Shown here: in pieces, positions 1-11,351 of the stretch | Layout of the letters: each line of letters begins with the position of its first letter | Numbering within the stretch: the first letter of the stretch is position 1 | DNA from: Membranipora membranacea | Taxonomy: Eukaryota > Bryozoa > Gymnolaemata > Cheilostomatida > Membraniporidae | Direction: 5' to 3' | Assembly: GCA_914767715.1 (NCBI GenBank) | Contig: OU612072.1 | Location: 3,536,001 to 3,600,000, forward strand | DNA length: 64,000 bases | Translations under genes and position numbers: made by a program | Notes under the pieces: model-generated | What the model saw: only the letters and a program-made list of their open reading frames with translations | Databases searched by the model: none | What the model was told of the DNA's origin: nothing

Positions 1-42
1 AAGTAGCAGATAACGTCAGGCCTTCCTTTTGTTTTCACACAG

Positions 43-3000
43 TGACAGGAGACAAAATCTAGCTGAAAAGTATGATTCTGAGAAAAAGTTCAGTGGAAGA
101 ACTGCAATTGTCACGGGAGCTAGTTCTGGAATTGGCAAAGCAACGGCCCTCGAGCTGGCTAAACGAGGTAAATAACCTCCCGAGTGGCATATGTATGACC
201 ATCCCATACATCTCTCTGAGTATGATAGTGCCCATCGGTAATTTGCCCATGTTGAAATGATCAGTTCATGTTGGTTATATTTGCATTGTGTGTTCAACTT
301 GATATTATCCCTGATTATTTCAATTCTCTTTATTTATGAGCATAACTTTGGCATTTATCAGTCATCAAGAAATAGCTTTACTTGGGATTTATTTTGGGCT
401 TAAATTGATCATCACTGCTCATTTGCAAGCGATGCCATAAGACAATCACTTTTTTCATACTCTCCTCAACTCTGCAAAATGTGCTGATGGCTCATGACTA
501 AACTAGTGAGTAAAGGTACCCAGTTGTTAGCCGGTGTTCTGGTCTCTTTATTCATGATGTTGTATTTTGTTATAGATTGAGTTATTTTCCAGGTGGTCGT
601 GTTATAATGGCATGCAGAGAGTTCAAATCAGGGCTGAAAGCTCGTGAGGAGATAGTCGAAGAGACGTTCAATAGGAATGTGGAGGTTAAACTTCTAGATC
701 TGAGCTCACTGGAGTCTATCGCTAATTTTGCTAGGGATATTCATCACAGTGAGTTGACTGAAAGGGCAGCAAAGATTAGGGGGTATTTCTTCGAGTTTAA
801 AAAGTAAATTAAACGTGACAAAATTTTGTAAAATAAGCAGCGTCAAATAAATAGCAAAAATATTGGCATCGGTGTTAACGTTATAAATATAATTAGATGC
901 GGCTAAAAATTTCATACCATTTCAAAAATGACCATGTGATGTAAAGATTAGCAAATCAACAACAAAAATATACATTCTGACCTCAAGGTTACCACATAAG
1001 GAAGTGTGATCGGACCTAGTCACTTGATGGCATAAACTTTGTATATCAGAGAATGGCTTAATAACAGCCTCGTGATAAGCAGCCATTTCTTTCACAATGA
1101 TTGATGAGGAAGGTGAAAGATCCTGCATTGTGGTCAAAGGAAATCTTCTTGAACATTCCATGTGAAAGAGTCAACAAGCCGATAGTAACCATCAGATGAT
1201 CAAAGAAGGAAATAATCATCAAGCTTGAAATCAGTAGAATTCAATATTGATTTGTTTTTGTAATCTAAGGATGTTTTCATTTATTTCAGATGAGAAGCGG
1301 GTAGACGTTCTCATCAACAATGCTGGAGTGATGCAGTTTGGAAAGAAGAGAGCTCTCACTGAGGACGCTTTTGAGATGCATCTCGGGGTTAACTATCTAG
1401 GTATGTCTCTCACGTCTTAACAGACTTGCTGATGTGTGTGGGGTAGCCTTATCACGTAGTGTATTGCTTTCTCTTGTGAACGGAAGTTGTATTCCTTTTC
1501 ATAAATTGAAATCTTCTGCTTAGAATCTTACTGATCAATATATCATATTAACTTACTGTTAGCTCTAAAACAGAATTCCACAAAATTTCCATTTCACAGA
1601 TTCAAAATGAGATTTTATTGGTAGGCTATGGTAAATAACAAAATTGGTGTATTTCAAGATGAGATCAAGACTAGAGTCAGGACTACTAGTGAGAACCATA
1701 AGGACTAATAGTGAGAACCATAAGGACTAATAGTGAGAACCATAAGGACTAATAGTGAGAACCATAAGGTCTAATAGTGAGAACCATAAGGACTAATAGT
1801 GAGAACTATTAGTCCTATGATAGAGCACATAGTAAAACTACTTGGTTAGATCTATAAAAGGAAGATAACTATTGAGACTCCATTGGCTGTACAAAATAAA
1901 CAAGTAGGCCACGTGACAAGGTTTTGTGCGTGGGTGGGGGGGGGGGGGGGTTGTACCGGCACGTAACATGATGAGGTCATTGGATCGAGGACTTTAACTC
2001 CTGACATCCATGACTCAAGCATACACATCTCTTGTGTTATGAGTCACAAATTACTTTCTTTAACACCATGCTACTAAATATATCAGGGATGACTAACTTA
2101 TCCGCTGGAAAAATACCAGTACCCCGGATGCAAAACTACGTCGATTTGGCCAATAATTATTTGATGTACCCCGGATAGGCAACAATTGGTCATGTCTATT
2201 TAAGCTATTACTAAGCTCTCTCCGGTAAAAGTTTATGATACCATACTAAATTTCCCCCTTGCTCTTGTACGATGAATATATATATATATATATAGTACGG
2301 AGCTGACTTTACTGTACAAGGCAAATAAATGCTGCTTCCATAAAGTATAAACCAAAGTAAAAGGTGAACTCATCCACAAATGTTGATAGATGAAGTCTGC
2401 GCTATTTTACATATGTAAAAATCTGCCAATATTTTAATGGCCATTTATCTGTGAAATACTTCAGCTTTTACAATGAAATAGATTATATGGAAGCAGCAGA
2501 TCATTGGGTTTAGTTCTTTACATACACAGTACAGTAAACTCAATACCATTCATACTCATCGTACCTGTGCAAGAGGGACAACTCTCATGATATCAATAGC
2601 ATTTACCGGAGAGAGCTTTTAATTACCCAACCATTTGAATCTTGACTGAGTACAGCAGGACCTACTGCCTTACCATTGGTCTGTGGTGCGCGGGTCTGTG
2701 GGTATCTATATCGTTATTTATATATTTTACTGACGCAAGCTGAAGAGTGTGAAAACTCATCAGTGCTTATTGAATTCGTCATAGTTTTTATGATCGTTTT
2801 CCTGTTGGTGTTATGAATGGGGATATTTGAAAGTGTTACCATCATGTCACGACCTTGACCTGTTTTAGGCGCGTTCCTACTGACAAATCTCCTGTTACCG
2901 AAGCTCATACAATCACATCCAGCCCGCGTAGTAAACCTCGTCACCTCTTCTATGAACAATGCTAAAATAAAGTTTGATGATCTCAACTCGTCAAAAGACT

Positions 3001-4908
3001 TTGATCCTTACTATGCATATGCTGACAGCAAACTCGCTCTTATGTCATTCACTCAAACACTCAACACTCAGACTAAAGGTATATATGTCCACACCACATA
3101 AGTTCCTCCATATTGGCCCTTGTTCCTCTACCACTACTATTAGGTTTTAATAAACGGTATAAAATTTCAATTATTGACTCATGCATATCCAGTTCCAGTT
3201 TTGATTCAAAGCTAGCAGCAGATTTGAGTGGGTGGAATGAAGTAGGACGACTAAGATAAATTCATGACCTCCGGCTCTATATATATTATATATATATATA
3301 TATATAGCCGAGATGACATCAGATCAGGTGATTTCTGAATGTAAGCTGTCATGTTAATTATCTCTTTAACAGATGACGGTGTCACAGCGTATGCCGTGAA
3401 TCCTGGAGTAGCCAAAACACAACTGTCCAGAGGACTGGCAAAATCTTCTGTATCATCAGCTGTATTCAAACCGTCTGAACTGCTTATGAGGTTAGCCAGT
3501 GTAAGAATTAAGTTTTGTTGCAAGCTTTGATGTATTCTTGAAGTAAGTTATACTCTCTTATCTGAGGAGGCAATGTGGTGGGTTTTTCTGGCCATTTCTG
3601 AAGTTTGACAGCTTTTTGAGCCACAACTATCAGAAACTTTGTTTGCCTGCAAATTCAATAAATTGATTCGATGAAACATACATGTATCTACAAGCTGAAT
3701 TACATAGAGTGAAAATGTCTGCTCCCAACCTGCTAGAAAAGTTTACAAAAGCCTGTGAGTTTTTAATTTGAAGTTGCCCATAGATTGGAAGCAAATCACG
3801 TATAAAAAACACGTATTCTCTCTGTTGTTGCAGTTGAGCGCAAGTGAAACTTCTTTTATTTAGGTACACCATCATGAGTTTGATCTGTTGAATTATTAGT
3901 TTAACTCTTTTATTTAACTAATTACAGGACACCAGAGGGCGCCGCACAGACGGTATTGTGGTGTTGTATGGAGCCTGATATTGAGCGGTCTGCTGGTCAA
4001 TGTTTCAAGTAAGCTTGTTTATATGAAACTTACTATAGTATTATAAAATATTATGTAAAATGATTTGTTCAGTCACTAACACAGAATACTGCAGGACTCA
4101 GTGTGTGAGCGTTACTCTCACAATTGAGTCTGATAAATCCGGAAAACCGATGATATTATGATCATATTGGATGAAGGCATCTCTTATCAAAAGGATGGAT
4201 TTTTCATAGCCTGATAATGTCCAGAATTGACAGTTTGGTCTCCATAGTGTGAAGGGCATCCTTGGTTTCATAACAACATTCATCAGCATTTTTGGAAAAA
4301 TCTGTTCAATCCATTCTTACACTTTGAGTAAACACTCAAATGCAAAGGGGGGTTGCAAAAGATTGTGTTAGATTGCAAATGATGAGATTGTTGATGAGCA
4401 TAGCTGTGAGAGTATGGGGGCCTTTGTAACAGAAGTTCTTTGCTGTGACTTGAGTAAGCATTGCATACTGCAGTTGACACAAAAATAATAAAATATTCTG
4501 TCACTTTTTTGTGACGTTACACTTCATTTGTTTTGTGTGTAAGCCCACTCACTGCGTATAGCTTCGCAGCTTGGTTACCAATGAAACAGAACTCCGGATA
4601 TCTAACTTGATAGTTCAAATGTATCACAGCTTTCTGTATAACGGCTTTTTATATCAATTACAGTTTTTTATATGTATCACAGCTTATCTTTCACTACGCA
4701 CAAGTATATTTCAAACATATCACATATGATATTTTTAATGATATTTGTGTATTTTAGAGATATGAAGCCTTATAAATGGACCACTCAGTTATCAGACTCT
4801 GATTCACTGAGACTTTGGAAGATATCCTATGTATGGACGAGGCTAGACAAGTATAGACAGTATGTGTTAGGAGGAGATAAATCTACTCATACATCAGCTA
4901 AGTCCTAG
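43..4908 (+). CDS. Short-chain dehydrogenase/reductase, retinol dehydrogenase-like (5' partial)
   Basis: Seven in-frame exons at 43-167, 593-748, 1290-1400, 2869-3078, 3373-3490, 3928-4008 and 4758-4908 give about 316 residues. The start is missing: the first exon follows a TTTTCACACAG acceptor, so the N-terminal anchor or signal lies left of the window. The order of motifs is classical SDR: cofactor loop TGASSGIG in exon 1, NNAG in exon 3, catalytic Ser in VTSS and the Tyr/Lys pair in YADSK in exon 4, then NPGVAKTQL in exon 5. An ACRE segment follows the second Rossmann strand and FDDLNSS precedes the active-site Tyr. Both are typical of RDH11-14/WWOX-type enzymes, which are NADP(H)-linked retinal or lipid-aldehyde reductases on ER or mitochondrial membranes. 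The family is clear; the substrate is inferred only. It is convergent with CCDC170. Confidence 0.88.
1679..1815. repeat. 22-bp tandem repeat in SDR intron 3
   Basis: About six head-to-tail copies of GGACTAATAGTGAGAACCATAA with rare substitutions. The array ends in an inverted part-copy (ACTATTAGTCCTAT), so its right end can fold back. It lies in the largest SDR intron, well away from splice sites. Confidence 0.95.
1936..1950. repeat. Poly-G run
   Basis: Fifteen consecutive G in SDR intron 3. A simple-sequence tract that is prone to sequencing length error. Confidence 0.9.
3279..3306. repeat. TA microsatellite
   Basis: Near-perfect TA dinucleotide run in SDR intron 4. A similar shorter run lies at 2276-2294 in intron 3. 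Confidence 0.9.
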
Positions 4909-5586
4909 CAGTAACAATATAACGAGAAGTTAGTGTGAAACATTCATATGTGCCAAAGCTCTGTAGCTCAGTGACATCCGTTAATGTTACAGTTTGGGGA
5001 TCAGCACAGAAGTTGACTGTAAAAGGAGTTTTGAATGTCACGGTTTTTACACGAAGAAGACGACTTCTTTATTAGCATCGTGATAGTTTCAAAATTTGCA
5101 TCTAATCAATGGAATGATCCAAGGAGTTATGTAAACAATGTTGAGATGACTGAAATATTTTATTTCAAACGACTGGAAATTTTGCCTTTTGCATAGAAGC
5201 ACAGCAAAAGAAAACTACTATAATCATATGTCGGGGAGTATTTGATAAACATCGCAAAATGCTACAATAAAAAAGTTGGTAAAATAAAAATTAAACACTT
5301 GTACAGAAATTTAATATTGAATTCATGAAGCAACATATTGAATGGTGATTCAAACAGAATGTGTATTTTGTCTATTGTATATAATCATTGTGGAAAGGCT
5401 AGTTCTAGTCTAATAATATCATCGTATTTAGATAGGACTTTCTTTATCACAGAATACTTTCTTTGTTTCTCATGGTCGATGTGCCCATGGGTACATTCAT
5501 GGCTTTGGCGTCCCTATATATCGGGAGGCAGGGATTAATATATGCACCAGAGAGTATAAAACATTCTACACACTGCCCTAACACTC
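4909..5586. other. Convergent intergenic spacer with the two 3' UTRs
   Basis: This spacer lies between the stop codons of the SDR (+) and CCDC170 (-). An AATAAA at about 5264 is a plausible SDR polyadenylation signal. I see no coding sequence; the 66-residue open frame at 5338-5538 has no recognisable features. Confidence 0.6.
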
Positions 5587-8500
5587 TCAGTATTTCCTTG
5601 TGTCTACTTTAGTAGGGGAAGGAGATCGAGTACGTCTCTTCTCTGGAGATCGGCCTCGTCTCTCTGGAGATCGCGATCGTCTCTCTCTGCTCACAGATCT
5701 TATCTGCTGTCTGTGCATCTCTTGAGTAGCCCGAGGTTCTCCTATGTAGATTTTAGCATCGGGGTAACCATTCCTGAGCCCGTCTTCCATATCTCCCAGA
5801 GCGTGGTCCATAGACCAGTTGGTTAGAGTGTGGGCGTGATGTGCCTGGATTAGTTTTTCTAGCCTTGAGATGATTTCATAGTCAGGTACAGCTAGGGTGT
5901 TCACATCGAGTCCCAACATTCTCGCCACTACAGTTCTCAGGTCCACAAGCTGTAAAAGGGAGAGAATCTTTATTTGATATTGTTTGCGTTTTCGCAAAAA
6001 ATGCCACAGCTACCTTTCTGTCACTACGCTGGTTGCTGAAATGTATCTTATATTATTATCTTTGTTAGATATGAACTGTTTTACATACAGGTTTCATTTC
6101 CTATTCAGGGATAAAGGCTTTGGAGTGTCAATATTTGTTCAGGTATCTGACCTTACCAACTAATGGTGTTGTTGTTATTTACATTGTAGTCAAGGTGGTC
6201 ACTCAGCCAATGATATCACATGGTTATATGGACATAAAATCGATAATCCTACTACTACTTCTTACTCAATAATGAACATGTATTATGTTTACCTACTGAA
6301 TTCCCCCACCCACTGATTTCAGGGAACTGCTCATAAAGTTTCAACATCATCTTCCATCTCTTTTAATTATTCATGACAATTGTAGATATTGCAACAATAA
6401 AGGGTGTTTTTCATGATTGAGACCCAGAAAGGTTCCTTACTGTCAGGGGTAATCTGGGTAGGTATTACACCACTAATGGATTTTGTCACGGAGGCCCCCA
6501 GTGTGTAAATTTACTATTGCAACTTTCACCTCTGGCCGAGAAATTTTCCAAACTGATGTTTAAAGTGAAACTTTGAATCAAGCCAATGGAAAGGTAAATG
6601 CTGGTGGACAATATATTTTTCGGCTCCTTACCTGTCTCTCCCGCTTGCCGGTATCGTCCAGTAAGTTTTTAGTAGTCTTGAGCTCACTGCTGAGTGCCTG
6701 GATGGCATGCTCTGCCTTACCGAGCCTCTCCTCACTACCTGCGTCTGATAGGCCCATCTCATCTTTAAGAGTTCCAATCTTCTTTGCTTGCTTCTGTCTG
6801 ATCTTATCGAGTTGTGCCAGCTTACCTCCTAACTTCTCACAGTGTATCACCAGGTCTTGGTTGTCCACCTGTAGCATGAACAACATTAATATTATTGTTT
6901 AAATTGAAGCCTTGGAAAATTTGGTTTTTCATAATAGAGTCAATTTAGAAATTCTTTCCTAAATTCCTAAATTCTTGGAAAATCCAGTAACCTTTCTCAA
7001 ATCGCTGTAAGAATGGGCTTTGGGAATATCAGAAGAACATCTTCATATAATTCACCTTACTCATAATCAGATATCCATATTATTCAACCTTCATTGGTGA
7101 GCATTGTGTATCATGCTTTTTTTCAAAATGTTATCTAATACAGGGTTTTAGCTAGAGGTACTGACCTGGAACTTGGTAGACTCGAGAAGCTGAGCCTTAA
7201 GTTCTACTATCTCAGCTCGGGACTCCTCAAGTTGTCTCGAGTATTTATCACAAGTCTTCTCGAGTCTTCTCACCTTCACAAACTCTCCATCCCTCTCTTT
7301 CTCTATCTCGGTCCTACCTGATGCTCTAAAAACGATGATAAGGATATTATGTTATATTACTGGGCAGTCTTGGATTGATGCCTATTTCAACGCTGATGAT
7401 CTCAAGATTATGTCCAGCGACTGTTGCAATATAATGCATCACTTATTATGATGGTAGCTATAAATGCAGCTGTCTCTACAAAATGTCTCCCAACTGTATT
7501 CTTGAGTTATCTGCACTTTGTTTCCAGCTTACCTCTCTTCTAGTTGAGTCAGCTTCTTCCTGAGAAGATCCAGATGAAGATCTTTGCTCTCTAACTGTTC
7601 CTTCATAGTCTTAATCTTCCTCTGCAGGTTGTATATATGAGTGTTCCTATCAGCGAGAGCATCAGCCTCAAGCTTAGCTAGCTGAGCTGCTCGGGCTAGG
7701 AGAGTCTCTCCTGTCATATCGTATCCGACCTCGGCGTTAATACGATCCATCTTCATTATCTCAGCCATTCTCTCCATGAAACGCAGATACTGAGAGATAT
7801 AAACATTAAAATTATTACTTGAAGCGACAAACTTAGGGAGAATTTCACTCTCATACGCTTAAAAATGGAACACTTGTACAAATCGGGCTACTATACCAGT
7901 GAGGCGGAGTTTATATTCTCTTATCGGTCCTCGTTGCGCATGCACAAGATGTGAGTTGGTGATATTCTCTTATCGGTCCTGGTTGCGCGTGCACAAGATG
8001 TGAGTTGGTGATATTCATCCACCATATTTGAACCTTGTTTAGTTGTTGAGTTATCAGTAGGATCTTTTCTTTAACATGATACTCACATTTTCCTTGTCTG
8101 ATCTGAGCCCCTCTCTGTAGACGTCAGCGTTAGATATGTCTCTATCAGCCTTTCTTAGTCTCTCCTGGACATCTCGTACATCTAGCTCCGCCCTCCTGAC
8201 ATGTGACTCGGCAGCGTTACGCTGCTCATGTAACACTCTCAGCTGCTCATCCATACTACGTACCTTCTCTTCTAGAACGCACACAGTCTGTTCGAGGAGA
8301 AAAGGATTGTAACATATAATGCGTGAATAAAATACTAGCTATCACCATCAGTTATTATATTACACCGTTCATGTTTACACGATTCAAGGGTGAGCATGTT
8401 TTGAACTTGAATTATTTTAATCTTGAGATATTCTTAGATATTTTGGTATTCTTGTAGCAGATACTTACATTTTGACCATCCTTGCTGAGACCCTGTAGTT

Positions 8501-11065
8501 GTCTGATCCTGTCCATGATAAGGTCCTCACTCGGTGATACGTTCAGCATACATCCGAGCTGCTCAGTAAACATACCCAGTCTGGTCTCTACAGCCTTAGC
8601 TCTCTGTGTATTACCTCGGAGCTCATGATCGAGAGAGGAGTATATCCTGGATTTCTCCTCTAGCTCACGCTTAGTGGCGCTCCATGCACTCTGTGATGAG
8701 TCCAGACGCTCCCGGAGAATGTCACACTCTCTCAAAGCATCCTTCCTGGCTAACTCAGATGTCTCGCGATCCTTTAATGATAAAAGAAAAACTCAGTTTG
8801 TCTTCAATACCACAAAATTGATAATTTAATTGAATAAAAGTTGAGTTTTGTTCAATAAGTAATTCATTTTCTCTCAGTTTATTCGAGGTTTTTAATTTGA
8901 ACCTAGAATGAAGCTTATAAGTATTGAGTCAAAGTTTGAGCAAGTGCCAACATTTTCTACAGAAATTTGATACTTTGACATATCACAGACCGATAACATG
9001 TGATAATATGTGATTACATACCCTTCTTATCTGTTCTATCTCATGGTGATATTTAGATGAATTAGATGACTCGGTATTGACTTCAGAGACAAGTCTGGTA
9101 ATTGTCTCTCTTGAAGCCTTAGATTCTAGTTCGCTATTTGCCAATGATTCCTGGACGGTACAGAGACGACCCTTCAGCATTGTGTTCTCTGAGACTATCT
9201 CCTGTATTTTTACCTATTGTATAGAGAGAGTTCGTTTAGAGTCAACTGGAACAATTTTGGCATAGAATTATAGTGGATTTCTCTGGTAATACTGAGGAAA
9301 GAACAGCCCATAGTAATATCTGCCAGGGGTCTGCCAGTTGAAGTGGCGCTGATGATGAGCTAAAAGGCCACATAAATTTCAATCCAGTATGATAACAAAC
9401 TTACCTTCATGATATCGACAGATTCGTTATAATCTACACCGAGAGCCGATCTAAGCATGACTAAGTTCTCCTGGTACCTCTTCTCCCATGATCCAGCCTT
9501 CATCTCAGCAGATTCTCTCTCTTGTATATATACTCTTAATCTACCCTCTAAGTCTCTCACCTGAAATCATAACATAGTAAGATTAAATTTGTTTAAGCTG
9601 TCCGGATGTTTGGGGATGTTTACCACTTACCCTGCTTAAAATGATACACAATGTGTCCTTTTATCACAGGTCTTCTGTATTTTTACTTTGTAAATTACAT
9701 GATTTTACGAGCTGATAAAATAACATGGCATTATTGTCTGTAGTAAAAACACAGTTAGATATTTGCAACCCACCTTTTCCTCAAACATCCTCTTTTCATC
9801 TGTTAGCTGACTGATTGTAGCCTCCGTTCTTGATCTCATATTTTCGAGGTTACCATGTGTTGACTCCATCTCTCTAATCCTGTCTCGTAGAGAGTCTACT
9901 AAGGCACATTGTCTAGCTTCATTCTCTGTAAAAAAGAATTGGCGGTTATTAGATCGACACTGTTATTATTTCATGGCCTCGGCTCAAACACAAACAAAAC
10001 ATAATTAAATATCGAGTTACAAAATTTCCTTCACCAACAAACTCATGATACCATCTCCACACCACTCACCTTTTGACGTATCTAAGCTAGCTTTGTAGTC
10101 TCTCATTCTAGCTTGGTTAGCCTCATTTTCTAGCTCAGCCTCTCTTAGTTTTGTTACTAGGTTCTCAGTCTTCACATGAAGCGCTGCTACTTCAGCCTTG
10201 GCATTCTCTACTGCCACTCTATCTGTACTTGAGTCACTCTAAAAGCACAAACTAGTCAGTTAAAACCAATCTTTCCTTCCAAGACGGATTTTAACTAGCA
10301 TTTCACATAACATGAACATGAACATTAACTGAATACTGTGAGGATGATTAGCGGTTGTATTATGAGTAGTAGTCTTACACTAGCAATATCTGAACTGAAT
10401 TCACAGGAAGTTAGAAACCATTATGTTTTGTCACTACTATAAGGTCTAAATCTATAGGCAGCAAAATTTACAACCTCACAGTGACAATGCTGTATAGTGT
10501 ATACTCACAATTGAAGTCCTACTCAATATGAGTGAATCCTTTCTTTGAAGTTCATCTTTTAGCACTCTGATTTGATCTTGAAGCTAAAAACAAAACAGAA
10601 AGTTATATCAGCTGTCATGAACATGTCACTTGGTTCATCTTCGTACTAGTCAGGTTACACAGATTTGATGCTGAGAGAAAAGTTGTAGATATTTGATAAC
10701 TATTCACATACCTCTGCGACAGTTCTATCAGCTCTTGAAGGGGAGAAATCCCTGAAGGCAGTCCTCCTTGGTGAGAAGTCTCTTCTACTGGGTGAGGCGG
10801 CTCGTCTGCTGGGAGATAAATCTCTTGTGGGAGATCGACTGGCGCGAACAGGGGAAGCACTTCTAAGCCCTCTGGATCTATCTAGTGGTTGTGTTGTTGT
10901 AGATGCTGGATCGAAGGTTACTCTTCTTGGTGTTTGTGATAAATCTAAGTCATCTAACCTGGTTAAACTTCCTGATCTTCTAATCCTTGGTTCATTGCTT
11001 AGTAGCCCTCTACTTCCATTGATTGATGGTAGTCCATTGGTGGTTTCTGGCCTAAGATAACTCAT
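5587..11065 (-). CDS. CCDC170: CCDC170-like coiled-coil protein
   Basis: Twelve minus-strand exons join in frame: 10712-11065, 10509-10583, 10070-10240 (acceptor boundary at 10238), 9774-9925, 9405-9560, 9022-9213, 8469-8771, 8087-8287, 7533-7789, 7166-7325, 6632-6868 and 5587-5949. The product is about 872 residues and almost wholly heptad-rich coiled coil. Family marks are the block with LRFMERMAEIMKM, the following LEADALADRNTH-IYNLQRK, and the C-terminal ARMLGLDVNTLAVPDYEII. CCDC170 binds microtubules at the Golgi and is linked to cilia; human CCDC170 is about 715 aa. This protein is longer because of low-complexity SP/RS tails at both ends: residues about 55-110 carry repeated SPSRR/SPTR units, and the C-terminus carries RSRSPERRGRSPEKRR. 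I chose the ATG of MSYLRPETT. An acceptor-like TTCATTAG just upstream leaves an extra 5' exon possible. Confidence 0.85.
7913..8010. repeat. 49-bp tandem duplication in a CCDC170 intron
   Basis: Two adjacent copies of a 49-bp unit starting ATATTCTCTTATCGGTCCT, differing at three positions, with the start of a third copy. It lies in the intron between the exons at 8087-8287 and 7533-7789. Confidence 0.9.
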
Positions 11066-11351
11066 GTTTGATGAGCTTGCCACTTCTGCTAATGAATGAA
11101 AATGTGTAAATGATCTGTTTCACTTGCAAGCACCTGCTTGTTGTCAGGTTGCTATATGTAACTAACAACAGAGGGCAATATCCGGTTTCCTTTTCCAATA
11201 GACAAGCAATATTTGAATTCATTCACATTCTTGTACATAAGAGTTTCATTAAGTCTATTATAGTGTAAACCAATTATATCATTGTTTACATAAGTTTTGC
11301 AGCTGATTGGTCTGATCTCTTCACTACATAAAGTGCTTCCCTTGATACAAG
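11066..11351. promoter_or_regulatory. Divergent promoter region between CCDC170 and the beta-sandwich gene
   Basis: Only about 286 bp separate the chosen start codons of two genes transcribed away from each other, so this interval must hold both 5' UTRs and core promoters unless undetected upstream exons exist. It contains an X-box-like palindrome. No TATA box is obvious at a convincing distance on either strand. Confidence 0.55.
11148..11162. promoter_or_regulatory. RFX/X-box-like palindrome
   Basis: The sequence GTTGCTATATGTAAC consists of GTTGC and GTAAC half-sites in inverted orientation. It is close to the RFX consensus GTTGCC-N-RGYAAC, which marks promoters of cilium genes in animals. 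It sits midway in the divergent promoter. The match is imperfect in the right half-site, so binding is inferred. Confidence 0.4.

Noticed and set aside
922-1161. 79-residue minus-strand frame in SDR intron 2
   Set aside because: Short, with no homologous motif and no supporting splice sites beyond chance.
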